A stretch of 64,000 nucleotides of DNA from Mycobacterium sp. (GTDB lineage: Bacteria > Actinomycetota > Actinomycetes > Mycobacteriales > Mycobacteriaceae): positions 23,935 to 87,934 of the forward strand of contig NZ_JAFBAR010000085.1 in the NCBI RefSeq assembly GCF_019247635.1, given 5' to 3'. Below, piece after piece: positions 33,555 to 45,769 of this stretch. The notes under the pieces are model-generated. The model did no database searches, had not been told where the DNA came from, and was given only the letters and a program-made list of their open reading frames with translations. The position numbers and the translations under genes were made by a program. The stretch's first letter is position 1. Each line of letters starts with the position of its first letter.

Positions 33555-35003
33555 TCAGCCCAGGTTCGCCCGGACCCCCTCCTCCACCTTCTTTCCGAGA
33601 TCAGCGTCGACATTGCGCCAGTACTCGAACACCCGCGACAGCACCGGCTCCTTGACACCCTTGGACGCGTGTCCAATGATGTTGTGCGCCAAGCGCTCCC
33701 GGGCTTCGTCGTCCAGAACCTCGCGGACCATGGTGCCGGCCTGGCCCCAGTCGTCGTCATCGCGACGCAACGTGTAGGCGGCGCGCACCATCTGGCCGTC
33801 GGCCAGCCAATGCACCTCGGCCGCGCGCGCCGGGTCCGCATGGGGACCGCCGTAGGAGTTGGGCGCATACACCGGATCCGACACGTTGCGCATCCGCATG
33901 GCCCCGTCCTTGGAGTAACTGTTCACCTCCACCTTCGGCGAGTTGACCGGGATGTGTTTGTAGTTGGTGCCCAGCCGGGCGCGGTGCGCGTCGGCGTAGG
34001 AGAAGCCGCGAGCCAGCAGCATCTTGTCCGGGCTCAGCCCGGTACCGGGCACGATGTTGTTGGGTTCGAAGGCCGCCTGCTCGATCTCGGTGTGGTAGTC
34101 GGTGACGTTGCGGTCCAGCGTCATCTTGCCGACCTCGATCAGCGGATAGTCGCCGTGGGGCCACACCTTCGTCAGGTCGAACGGGTTGAACCGGTAGGTC
34201 TTGGCCTCCTCGAACGGCATGATCTGCACCTTGAGCGTCCAGCTGGGGTGGTCGCCGCGCTCGATCGACTCATACAGGTCGCGCTGGTGGTAGTCGCCGT
34301 CCTCACCGGCCAGCCGGTCGGCGTCCTCCTGGGTCAGGAAGTCGATGCCCTGATCGGTGATGAAGTGATATTTCACCCAGAAGAGCTCGCCGCCGGCGTT
34401 GATCCAGCTGTAGGTGTGGCTGCTGTAGCCGTTCATGTGCCGCCAGCTCTTGGGGATGCCGCGATCCCCCATCAGCCAGGTCACCTGGTGGGCGGACTCC
34501 GGCGAGAGTGTCCAGAAATCCCACTGCATGTTGTGGTCCCGCACGTTGCTTGCCTGCAGGCGCTTCTGGGATCGGATGAAATGCTGGAACTTCAGCGGGT
34601 CGCGGATGAAGAAGACCGGCGTGTTGTTGCCGACCATGTCGAAGTTGCCCTCGGTGGTGTAGAACTTCAGCGCGAATCCGCGCGGGTCCCGCCAGGTGTC
34701 TGGGCTGCCGCGTTCTCCCGCGACGGTGGAGAACCTGGCCAGCATGTCGGTCTTGGTGCCCGGCTGGAACACGGCCGCGCGGGTGTATTTGCTGACGTCG
34801 TTGGTCACCTCGAAGTGGCCGAATGCGCCGCCGCCCTTTGCGTGCGGCTGGCGTTCCGGGATGCGCTCCCGGTTGAACTGGGCCATCTGCTCGATCAGGT
34901 AGTGGTCCTGCAGCAGGATGGGGCCGTCGGGACCGACCGTGAGCGACTGGTCGTCACTGGGCGCCGGCGTGCCGGCGTCGGTGGTGGTGAAGCGCTGGGT
35001 CAT
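33555..35003 (-). CDS. katA: monofunctional haem catalase KatA
   Basis: 482 residues, small-subunit clade. Distal His in [17 protein letters not shown], distal Asn in [16 protein letters not shown], and the proximal Tyr in [17 protein letters not shown] are all present. AGGAG lies about 9 bases before ATG 35003. It breaks down hydrogen peroxide in the cytoplasm and is the first gene of a katA-ohr-sensor unit. M. tuberculosis relies on KatG and, to my knowledge, lacks this gene. Confidence 0.95.
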   Translation of the reverse strand: MTQRFTTTDAGTPAPSDDQSLTVGPDGPILLQDHYLIEQMAQFNRERIPERQPHAKGGGAFGHFEVTNDVSKYTRAAVFQPGTKTDMLARFSTVAGERGSPDTWRDPRGFALKFYTTEGNFDMVGNNTPVFFIRDPLKFQHFIRSQKRLQASNVRDHNMQWDFWTLSPESAHQVTWLMGDRGIPKSWRHMNGYSSHTYSWINAGGELFWVKYHFITDQGIDFLTQEDADRLAGEDGDYHQRDLYESIERGDHPSWTLKVQIMPFEEAKTYRFNPFDLTKVWPHGDYPLIEVGKMTLDRNVTDYHTEIEQAAFEPNNIVPGTGLSPDKMLLARGFSYADAHRARLGTNYKHIPVNSPKVEVNSYSKDGAMRMRNVSDPVYAPNSYGGPHADPARAAEVHWLADGQMVRAAYTLRRDDDDWGQAGTMVREVLDDEARERLAHNIIGHASKGVKEPVLSRVFEYWRNVDADLGKKVEEGVRANLG

Positions 35004-35232
35004 CTCGCTATCTCCTCGTCATCTCCGCGGAACGGCAGATTCATGAAAATCCCAGAGTTATAAGGACGTTCGGGGTGGCGCGTTCGGACTCATGGTGCCA
35101 ATGGATACCCGGACAACAAAAGCCCTTGTATCAGGGCAGCGACACGGTAAGCACGCGACACGCAGGTCACCTTGCCAAGTATGCGCCTTTTCTGGAACGA
35201 ATCAAGAAAAAAAAGCCGGCGCAGCTCGTCTC

Positions 35233-35661
35233 TTAGTGCGGCGCCGTCGTGCTAGGGCTAGCAGACGGAGCGGTGCTCGTCGGCGACTGAGCGGGGCCGC
35301 CGGGACCACCCGGTCCGAACCCCGGCGGAGGACCAGCCGGTCCGCCAGGCCCCATGGCCGGGAAGCCAGGGCCACCCGGCGCAAAGCCCCACGGTCCGCC
35401 ACCCCCCGGCGGTGGTCCGCCGGGTCTGAACATGCCGGAATGGTGACGATGTTGGTGACAGCCGTGGCCGCCGCTCAGGACCATGGCGCCGGCAAAGAAG
35501 ACGGTCGCCAAGATGAAGATGACGCCGGCGACGATCACTACCCACGCCGCGGCGGCGTACAACCTCGGCGGCTTTGCGCGCTGCCGGGGCGGTGGCGCCG
35601 GCGGTGGTGCAGTGGCGACGGGTGTCGTCGGAGTGGTTGGAGGTTCTGCTATTTCGCTCAT
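35233..35661 (-). CDS. Pro/Gly-rich single-pass membrane protein with His-rich loop
   Basis: 142 residues. A Pro/Thr/Ala-rich cytoplasmic tail (1-35) leads to one TM helix (YAAAAWVVIVAGVIFILATVFFAGAMVLSG, about 40-68). Then comes a His cluster (GHGCHQHRHHSG) and a Pro-Gly-rich tail ending in Ser/Thr/Pro. A paralogue with the same order is at 35844-36242. Likely orthologue of a proline-rich hypothetical protein near Rv3705A/Rv3706c. Function unknown; the His cluster suggests metal binding outside the membrane. ATG 35661 has GAGGA nearby. Confidence 0.75.
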   Translation of the reverse strand: MSEIAEPPTTPTTPVATAPPPAPPPRQRAKPPRLYAAAAWVVIVAGVIFILATVFFAGAMVLSGGHGCHQHRHHSGMFRPGGPPPGGGGPWGFAPGGPGFPAMGPGGPAGPPPGFGPGGPGGPAQSPTSTAPSASPSTTAPH

Positions 35662-35843
35662 TCCTCGATACTGCCCTCGCCGGCTGCGGCCGTAACAGGT
35701 TGGCGGCCATAAATTTGCTATGAATTGACCCTTCGGCGACATTTAGCCGTGTAGCCCGGCGCTCGAGTGAGCGCCGGGCTACAGATGGAAGGGTGTTGGC
35801 CCGCGGCGATCCTCTCGCCCGTGAGCACAGCGACTGGTTTGTC

Positions 35844-36242
35844 CTACGGCGTCCGGGACGGGGTTACCGACGACGGAATCTGGCTGGGTCCGGGTGCGCC
35901 CGGCGTCACCGAGGCAGGTGCCCCGCTCTGCGGCGTCGCCGAGGGCCCGGCGCCTGGTCCGCCGAAGGCACCCGGTCCGCCGCCGTGATGCGGATGCATC
36001 GACATCGCGTGGTGCTTGTGATGGCCGTGGTGGCCGCCGTGACCCGAATGCTTCCCGAGCGCGAAGCCGGTGAAGAAGATGACCGCCGTGATGAAGACGA
36101 TCCCTGCGACGATGGCGACCCACGCCGCAAACTGGAAGACCCTAGGGGTCCGGTGTACCGGTTGCTCCACGACATGGGTGGCAGGCACCGGCTCTGTGGC
36201 GGTTGCTGTCCGCACAGTTGGGGTTTCAGGTGTTTCACTCAT
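35844..36242 (-). CDS. paralogous His-rich single-pass membrane protein
   Basis: 132 residues with the same plan as its neighbour: Pro/Thr-rich N-terminus, TM helix (FQFAAWVAIVAGIVFITAVIFFTGFALG), then a dense His segment (HSGHGGHHGHHKHHAMSMHPHH) and a Pro/Gly/Ala-rich tail. The 12 or so histidines with two methionines could bind Cu, Ni or Zn. No enzyme motif. A tandem duplication with divergence is the simplest origin. Function unknown. Confidence 0.78.
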   Translation of the reverse strand: MSETPETPTVRTATATEPVPATHVVEQPVHRTPRVFQFAAWVAIVAGIVFITAVIFFTGFALGKHSGHGGHHGHHKHHAMSMHPHHGGGPGAFGGPGAGPSATPQSGAPASVTPGAPGPSQIPSSVTPSRTP

Positions 36243-36397
36243 GAGACGAATGATGCCTGGATAAACAATAGTCGCGGCTATGCGCTACTTATGTAGCAGC
36301 TGTGAGCCCAAAAACGGCCCACTAGCTGCGGCTACACTCCCGTCCCGGGGGTCGCCATCGGTGCCTCAACGCCCCAGCCCGGCATTGCATGAGCAGG

Positions 36398-36613
36398 TCA
36401 GCCGGTACCCCGTCCCGTTTGCTGCTGCAGCTCGTCGATCAACTGCGAGGCTGCCGCCTTCGTCAAATTGTCTGGAACCTCGCGCCCGGCTTCCTGGGCC
36501 AGCGTGTGTAGGTAACTGCGCTGAGGACCGGTCATCGGCTCATCGCCAGTAACCCAGTCGGCCGTATCTTTCGCCGGATTCTCCTGCGGCGACGGTGCCA
36601 TGTGGTCATCCAT
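36398..36613 (-). CDS. DUF3072 small protein
   Basis: 71 residues. DTADWVTGDEPMTGPQRSYLHTLAQEAG and a helix DNLTKAAASQLIDELQQQTGR match DUF3072, a small helical domain common in actinobacteria and also found fused to topoisomerase-like proteins. GGGAGG lies 7-9 bases before ATG 36613 and is embedded in a 5-base hairpin (36621-36635). Function unknown. Confidence 0.82.
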   Translation of the reverse strand: MDDHMAPSPQENPAKDTADWVTGDEPMTGPQRSYLHTLAQEAGREVPDNLTKAAASQLIDELQQQTGRGTG

Positions 36614-36679
36614 GACTTCACCTCCCTAGCGGAGGAGATAACCGTCGCACGCGTGTTCGAAACACCGCGCTGTTTTGAC

Positions 36680-36862
36680 ATGTGGGATGCGGGTGACCCT
36701 AACGGGATGAACAGCAAGCCGATGCCAGTGCCCGAAGACGCCAGGAAGGCGACTGAAGAGCAGCGTGAACAGGAGGACCAACTGGAGCACCGGAATGACG
36801 ACCCGGACGCACCGGGTTCGCACCAGTCGCACCACGAAATCGCCGACGAGAGCACACGGTAA
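36680..36862 (+). CDS. small acidic hypothetical protein
   Basis: 60 residues if ATG 36680 is used; ATG 36707 and GTG 36653 are alternatives. Composition is very hydrophilic (PEDARKATEEQREQEDQLEHR, then a His/Asp/Ser tail) with one probable helix, so it is likely disordered. No clear ribosome site. It lies divergently beside the DUF3072 gene and converges on the DUF4185 gene. Confidence 0.5.
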   Translation: MWDAGDPNGMNSKPMPVPEDARKATEEQREQEDQLEHRNDDPDAPGSHQSHHEIADESTR

Positions 36863-36878
36863 AGCCCAGCTCGCCAGA

Positions 36879-38003
36879 TCAGGGCTTGAACGGATTCACC
36901 GCGTACTGGATCACCCGATAGGGCGCGCTGAAGCGGGCGCGGGTGTCCCACTGGCTGACGAAAATCCGCAACTCGTCGAGCGTGGAGCCGGGTGATATGT
37001 AGCCGCCATACGGCTGGGCAAGTCGATTGTCGTAGGGCGACGGCAGGCTTTCGGCAGGATCGGGCCAGTCGTCGTGCAGGACCACCGTCGTCACCGGCGC
37101 GGTGCCCAGCGAGGTGGGGTCGTCGGCCACCCGGACCTCCATGTTGCCGGTGCTGGCGTTGAAATACGACAGCACGGCCTTGCCGTCTATCAGCCTGAAG
37201 CACATCTCACCCACCTGATCCGGCCATAGCGGCGTCGGTGGCCTGCCCCAAGCGCCGTCGGCCCAGCCCTGCCAGCGGGACCGATCGGGGAAGGCGTCCG
37301 GCGCGACCCGGTACAGCTCCACCGGCTGGGTGCGGGTGAAGCTGTTGGCCACGACGTACACCCACCCGCGCGGTGACTCGGGAGTCGGGATCGGGTCGTA
37401 GTACCCGCTGATCTGAGTCTGTCGTCCGCCCTGGTAGGAGGCGTCGCGCCGGGATCCGGGAACCGTCTGCCAGCCGCCCCGCGCGGGTTCGGCCCCAACC
37501 AGCCGCGAGTTCTGCGGCCCCAGGTTTTTGGTCGTCGTGATCAACAGGTAGTTGCGGCGGTTGATCTCGACCACCCCGGCGGGCAGCTGCGACATCCCAA
37601 GCGGCGTGGGATCGGCCAGCAACGGCTTGGTGACGCCGGTGACGCCGGTGTAGCGCACCCCGGCGGGGTCGTCGACGGATGCGGTGTCGACGTGCAGGGC
37701 TACCGGCGAATACCAGCCGCCGAATCCGACACCCTGCCCGACGAAACTGTCGCCGCAGACCTGCAACAGCTCGGTCGGAAAGTCGACGAACTCACACAGG
37801 TCGGTGGCGCCGATGCCATAGTCGCCCGTGGCGGTTCCGGTGCCCGCAGCCGGACCGATCCGCAACACCTGGCCGGGTGCCAGCGGCTGCACTATCGGCT
37901 GTGGTTGCGGCGCGGGGGGATCCGCATGTGCACTCGAAATATCTTGCGGCACAACCAAACACGCGACCACCAGGGTGTACCACGCGACCCGGGCCGAGCT
38001 CAC
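36879..38003 (-). CDS. secreted DUF4185 protein (Rv3707c-like)
   Basis: About 374 residues. An N-terminal signal peptide (VSSARVAWYTLVVACLVV...AHADP) and a Pro-rich linker precede a DUF4185 beta-propeller-like domain with GIGATDLCEFVDFPT, FGGWYSPVALHVD, YLLITTTKN and YGGYISPGSTLDELRIFVSQWD. DUF4185 domains resemble five-bladed glycan-active propellers; some members act as arabinofuranosidases. GTG 38003 or TTG 38009 start, directly after asd. Confidence 0.82.
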   Translation of the reverse strand: MSSARVAWYTLVVACLVVPQDISSAHADPPAPQPQPIVQPLAPGQVLRIGPAAGTGTATGDYGIGATDLCEFVDFPTELLQVCGDSFVGQGVGFGGWYSPVALHVDTASVDDPAGVRYTGVTGVTKPLLADPTPLGMSQLPAGVVEINRRNYLLITTTKNLGPQNSRLVGAEPARGGWQTVPGSRRDASYQGGRQTQISGYYDPIPTPESPRGWVYVVANSFTRTQPVELYRVAPDAFPDRSRWQGWADGAWGRPPTPLWPDQVGEMCFRLIDGKAVLSYFNASTGNMEVRVADDPTSLGTAPVTTVVLHDDWPDPAESLPSPYDNRLAQPYGGYISPGSTLDELRIFVSQWDTRARFSAPYRVIQYAVNPFKP

Positions 38004-38010
38004 CCGCAAG

Positions 38011-39081
<1,071 letters not shown>

Positions 39082-40347
39082 CTAGCGCCCCGTTCCCGCA
39101 TAGACCGTGGCCGCTTCGTCGCCGCCGAGGCCGAATGCCTCGTGTAACGCAACGACGGCCTTGTCTAGTTCGGTGTCCCTGCACAGCACCGAAATGCGGA
39201 TCTCTGAGGTCGAGATCAGCTCGATGTTCACCCCGACGGCGGCCAGGGCCTCACAGAATGTGGCCGTTACCCCGGGATGGCTACGCATCCCGGCGCCGAT
39301 CAGCGACACCTTGCCGATGTGGTCGTCGTAGAGCAGCTGGGTGAAGCCGATCTCGTCCTGCAGCGAGTCCAGCTTGGCCACCGCGGTGGGACCGGCGTCT
39401 CGTGAGCAGGTGAAGGTGATGTCGGTCTTGCCGTCCTCGATCTTGGAGACGTTCTGGAGCACCATGTCGATGTTCACGTCGGCGTCGGCGACAGCCCGGA
39501 ACACCCTGGCGGCGTACCCCGGAATGTCGGGCAGCCCGACGATGGTCACCTTGGCCTCGCTGCGGTCATGCGCGACACCGGTCAGAAGGGGGCTTTCCAT
39601 GGGTTTGTCCTTGATCGATCCGACGACGACAGTGCCCGGCTTGTCCGTGTACGAGGACCGAACATGCACCGGAAGGTTGTACCGCCGCGCGTATTCCACG
39701 CAGCGCAGCATCAGCACCTTGGCGCCGCAGGCCGCCATCTCGAGCATCTCCTCGAAAGTGACGGTGTCCAGTTTGCAGGCGTTGTGCACGATTCGGGGGT
39801 CGGCGCTGAAGATGCCGTCCACGTCGGTGTAGATCTCACAGACGTCTGCGCCAAGGGCGGCCGCCAGGGCGACCGCGGTGGTATCCGAGCCGCCGCGGCC
39901 CAGCGTCGTGACGTCCCGGGTGTCCTGGCTGACGCCCTGGAATCCGGCCACCAGAACGATGCGGCCCTCGTCGAGCGCGGCCTGCAGCCGTCCCGGCGTG
40001 ACGTCGATGATCTTGGCGTTGCCATGCGTGCCGGTGGTGATCACCCCGGCCTGCGATCCGGTGAACGAACGAGCGTGCGCACCCAGCGATTCGATCGCCA
40101 TGGCCACCAACGCATTGGAGATCCGCTCACCAGCGGTCAGCAGCATGTCCAGTTCCCGAGGCGGCGGCACCGGGCATACCTGCTGAGCGAGGTCCAGCAG
40201 GTCGTCGGTGGTGTCGCCCATTGCCGAGACCACCACGACGACGTCGTTGCCCTGCTTCTTGGTCTCGACGATGCGCTCGGCGACCCGGCGAATCCGGTCG
40301 GCGTCGGCCACCGAGGATCCGCCGTACTTCTGCACGACGAGCGCCAC
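39082..40347 (-). CDS. ask: aspartokinase with internal beta-subunit start
   Basis: 421 residues. N-terminal kinase [12 protein letters not shown] and [31 protein letters not shown], then two C-terminal ACT domains (from about 265) that bind lysine/threonine. GTG 40347 has AGGA about 8 bases upstream. An in-frame ATG 39600 preceded by AAGGA would start the separately translated regulatory beta subunit, as known for mycobacterial ask. A TATCCT hexamer at 40411-40416 on this strand may be the promoter. Corresponds to Rv3709c. Confidence 0.94.
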   Translation of the reverse strand: MALVVQKYGGSSVADADRIRRVAERIVETKKQGNDVVVVVSAMGDTTDDLLDLAQQVCPVPPPRELDMLLTAGERISNALVAMAIESLGAHARSFTGSQAGVITTGTHGNAKIIDVTPGRLQAALDEGRIVLVAGFQGVSQDTRDVTTLGRGGSDTTAVALAAALGADVCEIYTDVDGIFSADPRIVHNACKLDTVTFEEMLEMAACGAKVLMLRCVEYARRYNLPVHVRSSYTDKPGTVVVGSIKDKPMESPLLTGVAHDRSEAKVTIVGLPDIPGYAARVFRAVADADVNIDMVLQNVSKIEDGKTDITFTCSRDAGPTAVAKLDSLQDEIGFTQLLYDDHIGKVSLIGAGMRSHPGVTATFCEALAAVGVNIELISTSEIRISVLCRDTELDKAVVALHEAFGLGGDEAATVYAGTGR

Positions 40348-40444
40348 TGGTATTTCCTGCCTTTCTGGCCCCGCGGGTTCGCTGTCACCGCCAGGGTTTA
40401 AGTCCACAACAGGATACGTGGCGGCGCATCTCGGTTTTTTCTGG

Positions 40445-40506
40445 CGCGAGCGTGCGCGGTTGTACGCCGAATGCGGCGTGTCACCGTACAGACGCGCACG
40501 GTCGCG
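40445..40506. repeat. palindromic intergenic element, copy 2
   Basis: CGCGAGCGTGCGC (40445-40457) pairs with GCGCACGGTCGCG (40494-40506) with one mismatch. The interior shares TGTAC, GCGTGTC and GTACAGAC with the element at 22211-22278. Here it lies in a divergent promoter region between ask and leuA, so it cannot simply be a terminator. Confidence 0.75.
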
Positions 40507-40541
40507 GGGTGACGGCTTTTTGCCCGAAAGGCCTATCGCGG

Positions 40542-42602
<2,061 letters not shown>

Positions 42603-42648
42603 CAGCCGACGTGGCGGACGCGCGAAGGAGCCTGGACCCGGCTGCCGC

Positions 42649-43638
42649 TCAGAACAGGGCGAACTGCTCGTCGACCGCGGCGGTGTCGGCAAACTCCTCC
42701 ATGCTGGTGCCGCCGATCACGGAGCCGACGCTGCCCATGAAGTGCGCGTCGGACACCACCGGCACGCCCAGCTGCAGGGCGTGATAACCCTTGCCCTGCC
42801 CGGGGGCTGCATCATTGCAGACCACCAGCGACGTCTCGCGGTCGACGTCGTCGCTGTAGGCCAGCCCGGCGTGCAGGATCCGCTCGACGAGTTCCTCGTG
42901 GGTGCGGACCACCTCGGCGGCCAACGCCACCCTCATGCCCTGGACCAGCGGCCGGCCCCGAACGTACCGGCCCGGGTTGTGGTACGGGCATGGCATTCGG
43001 GATGCCAGCGCCTTCAGCGGGCGCAGCGCGTCGTGCGTCACCCGCCCGTTGGGCCAGCGGCGCCGCGTCACCGGGTGCACCGGCAACCAGACGTCGCGTT
43101 CGCGCGCTCGTTGTAAGGCCGATTCCAGCACCAGGGTCAACACCATGGCGTCGTCGAACGCATCGTGTGGCCGTTCCTGCGTCACGCCCCAATGGGCGGC
43201 CAGTGTCTCCAACCGCAGGTTGTCCAGGCCCAGGTCCAGCCGCCGGGCCAGCTCTACCGTGCACATGACGGCATCCACGGGCAGTTCGGCTTCGGCCATC
43301 TCGGCTTCAGCGGCCAGGAACGCGTAGTCGAACGCGACGTTGTGGGCCACCAACGTGCGGCCGCGCAGCACCTCGCTCACGTCGCTGACGATGTCGGCGA
43401 ATTGCGGCTGATCTTCCAGCATGGCCGCGGTCAAGCCATGCACATGCGTGGGTCCGGGGTCCACCCCGGGATTGAGCAGGCTGACCACTGACCGCTCTAC
43501 TCGGCCGTCGGCGTCGAGACCGAGCGCGGCGATGCTGATGATCCGGGCCTGACCGGGACGGAAGCCCGAGGTCTCGACGTCGATGACGGCCCAGCCCGCG
43601 TCCGGGCGGCTAACCGGCCGTCCCCAGATGTGGCTCAT
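42649..43638 (-). CDS. dnaQ: DnaQ-like 3'-5' exonuclease with BRCT domain
   Basis: 329 residues. DEDDh exonuclease motifs: VIDVETSG (Asp, Glu), VAHNVAFDYAFL (Asp), HDAFDDAMV (His, Asp). A C-terminal region from about 240 (ERILHAGLAYSDDVDRETSLVVCND...YHALQLGVPVVSDAHF) has the BRCT fold. Equivalent to Rv3711c. Mycobacterial proofreading is done mainly by the PHP domain of DnaE1, so this protein is more likely a repair exonuclease. ATG 43638 begins the conserved domain; divergent from murT. Confidence 0.88.
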   Translation of the reverse strand: MSHIWGRPVSRPDAGWAVIDVETSGFRPGQARIISIAALGLDADGRVERSVVSLLNPGVDPGPTHVHGLTAAMLEDQPQFADIVSDVSEVLRGRTLVAHNVAFDYAFLAAEAEMAEAELPVDAVMCTVELARRLDLGLDNLRLETLAAHWGVTQERPHDAFDDAMVLTLVLESALQRARERDVWLPVHPVTRRRWPNGRVTHDALRPLKALASRMPCPYHNPGRYVRGRPLVQGMRVALAAEVVRTHEELVERILHAGLAYSDDVDRETSLVVCNDAAPGQGKGYHALQLGVPVVSDAHFMGSVGSVIGGTSMEEFADTAAVDEQFALF

Positions 43639-43752
43639 GGCTTGAGGATGGCACGTCCGACCGACATCACTGCGGTGCTGCGCCGTCGTGTCGGCACTGG
43701 GTTGTGTTGGCCCGCAGCACTCGGCGCCCGGCGCCGCGCTTGCGATCGCCTT

Positions 43753-43758
43753 TAAACT
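43753..43758 (+). promoter_or_regulatory. -10 hexamer TAAACT for murT
   Basis: TAAACT is separated by 6 bases from GTG 43765 and no ribosome site is present, indicating a leaderless transcript for the essential murT-gatD pair. Confidence 0.55.
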
Positions 43759-43764
43759 GCGCGG

Positions 43765-44994
43765 GTGGTAACCACCCGGGCGCGTCTGGCACTGGCCGCG
43801 GGAGCCGGCGCGCGCTGGGCGTCTCGGATGACCGGACGCGGGGCCGGTGCCATGATCGGCGGTTTGGTGGCGATGACGCTGGACCCCTCCGTGTTGCGTC
43901 AACTCGGGGAGAACAGGCGCACCGTCGTCGTCACGGGGACCAACGGCAAATCGACCACCACCCGGATGACCGCGGCCGCCTTGCGGACGCTGGGCCCGGT
44001 GGCCACCAACGCCGAGGGCGCCAACATGGATGCGGGGCTAGTGGCCGCGCTGGCGGCTAACCGCCAGGCCGGATTGGCAGCGCTGGAGGTCGACGAGATG
44101 CACGTGCCGCACGTTGCAGATGCCGTCGACCCGGGTGCCGTTGTGCTGCTCAACCTGTCCCGCGACCAACTGGACCGCGTCGGCGAGATCAACCTGATCG
44201 AACGGACCCTGCGGACCGGCCTGGCTCGGCACCCGACGGCGGTCGTCGTGGCGAACTGCGACGACGTGCTGATGACCTCGGCGGCCTACGACTGCCCGAA
44301 CGTGGTGTGGGTGGCCGCGGGCGGCTCGTGGGCCAACGACTCGGTCAGCTGCCCACGCAGCGGCGAGGTGATTGTTCGTGAGCAGGGCCATTGGTATTCC
44401 ACGGGCGCCGACTTCAAGCGCCCCAGCCCGCAGTGGTGGTTCGACGCCGACACGCTCTACGGTCCCGACGGGCTAGCCCTCCCGATGCAGCTGGCGCTGC
44501 CCGGCTCGGTCAATCGCGGCAACGCCGCACAGGCCATCGCGGCAGCCGTCGCGCTGGGCGTCGATCCGGGTGAGGCGGTCGCCGCTGTCTCCCGAGTCGA
44601 CGAGGTCGCCGGTCGCTACCGGACGGTGCGGCTGGGCCAGCACGAGGCGAGGATCCTGCTGGCCAAGAACCCGGCCGGCTGGCAGGAGGCGCTGTCGATG
44701 GTGGATAAGCATGCCGCCGGGGTGGTCATCTCCGTTAACGGGCAGGTGCCCGACGGGGAAGACCTGTCCTGGTTGTGGGACGTGCGGTTCGAGCACTTCG
44801 AGGAAACGGCAGTGGTCGCCGCCGGCGAGCGCGGCACCGACCTGGCGGTGCGACTGGGATACGCGGGCGTGCAACACACGCTGATGCACGACACCCTGGC
44901 GGCCATCGCGTCGTGTCCGCCCGGGCGAGTGGAGGTCGTCGCCAATTACACCGCGTTCCTGCAGCTGCAGCGGAAGCTCGGGCGCCATGGTTAA
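43765..44994 (+). CDS. murT: MurT, lipid II isoglutaminyl synthase ligase subunit
   Basis: 409 residues of the Mur ligase family. P-loop VVVTGTNGKSTTTRMTAAAL, LEVDEMHVPHV, and a C-terminal DUF1727 domain (AGRYRTVRLGQHEARILLAKNPAGWQ). With GatD it amidates the D-glutamate of lipid II. The zinc ribbon seen in staphylococcal MurT is degenerate: SCPRSGE and YSTGADF keep only one of the expected four cysteines. It overlaps gatD by 8 bases. Corresponds to Rv3712. Confidence 0.9.
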   Translation: MVTTRARLALAAGAGARWASRMTGRGAGAMIGGLVAMTLDPSVLRQLGENRRTVVVTGTNGKSTTTRMTAAALRTLGPVATNAEGANMDAGLVAALAANRQAGLAALEVDEMHVPHVADAVDPGAVVLLNLSRDQLDRVGEINLIERTLRTGLARHPTAVVVANCDDVLMTSAAYDCPNVVWVAAGGSWANDSVSCPRSGEVIVREQGHWYSTGADFKRPSPQWWFDADTLYGPDGLALPMQLALPGSVNRGNAAQAIAAAVALGVDPGEAVAAVSRVDEVAGRYRTVRLGQHEARILLAKNPAGWQEALSMVDKHAAGVVISVNGQVPDGEDLSWLWDVRFEHFEETAVVAAGERGTDLAVRLGYAGVQHTLMHDTLAAIASCPPGRVEVVANYTAFLQLQRKLGRHG

Positions 44995-45706
44995 TCGAGC
45001 GGCTGACTCCGTGTTGCGGATCGGGCTGGTGCTGCCCGACGTGATGGGCACCTACGGCGACGGCGGTAACGCCGTGGTGCTGCGCCAACGATTGCTGCTG
45101 CGGGGCGTCGCGGCCGAGATCGTCGAGATCACGCTGGCCGACCCGGTTCCGGAGTCGCTGGACCTGTACACGCTGGGCGGCGCGGAGGACTACGCGCAGC
45201 GCTTGGCCACCCGCCACCTGTTGCGGCACCCGGGACTGCAGCGCGCGGCCGGCCGGGGTGCGCCGGTGCTGGCGATCTGTGCGGCCGTCCAGGTGCTCGG
45301 CCATTGGTACGAGACGTCGGCGGGGGAACGGGTCGACGGCGTGGGCCTGCTGGATTTGACCACCTCACCGCAGGATGCGCGCACCATCGGCGAACTGGTG
45401 GCCAAGCCGTTGCTGGCCGGCCTGACCCAGCGCCTGACCGGTTTCGAAAACCACCGCGGCGGCACCGTCTTGGGTCCGGATGCGTCACCGCTGGGCGCGG
45501 TGGTCAAGGGCGCGGGCAACCGGGCCGGCGACGGCATCGACGGCGCCGTGCAGGGCAACGTGGTCGCGACCTACATGCACGGACCATGTCTGGCCCGCAA
45601 TCCCGAGCTTGCCGACCTGCTGCTTGCCAAGGTGGTGGGTCCGTTGCTGCCGCTGGAGCTGTCCGAGGTGGAGTTGCTGCGCGGCGAGCGACTGTCGGCA
45701 CGCTAA
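44987..45706 (+). CDS. gatD: GatD, lipid II isoglutaminyl synthase glutaminase subunit
   Basis: 239 residues, CobB/CobQ-type glutamine amidotransferase. Nucleophile Cys in VLAICAAVQVLG and catalytic His in TYMHGPCLARNPELADLLL; YGDGGNAVVLRQRLLLRG starts the domain. Supplies ammonia to MurT. ICAAVQ is an unusual variant of the common ICGGYQ nucleophile elbow. Corresponds to Rv3713. Confidence 0.9.
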   Translation: MVNRAADSVLRIGLVLPDVMGTYGDGGNAVVLRQRLLLRGVAAEIVEITLADPVPESLDLYTLGGAEDYAQRLATRHLLRHPGLQRAAGRGAPVLAICAAVQVLGHWYETSAGERVDGVGLLDLTTSPQDARTIGELVAKPLLAGLTQRLTGFENHRGGTVLGPDASPLGAVVKGAGNRAGDGIDGAVQGNVVATYMHGPCLARNPELADLLLAKVVGPLLPLELSEVELLRGERLSAR

Positions 45707-45769
45707 GGCGCGCCCAGCACTTTCGCGATAACCCAAACGCAGCGCACGCCACCCGCAAAAACGGACCCT

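Noticed and set aside
33669..35063. 464-codon plus-strand frame opposite katA
   Set aside because: katA has every active-site residue; the antisense product has Val/Gly/Leu-rich low-complexity sequence without domains.
35004..35232. Additional gene or Fur/CatR box upstream of katA
   Set aside because: Only the AGGAG ribosome site is clear. I could not identify a dyad matching a known peroxide or iron regulator and no coding frame is supported.
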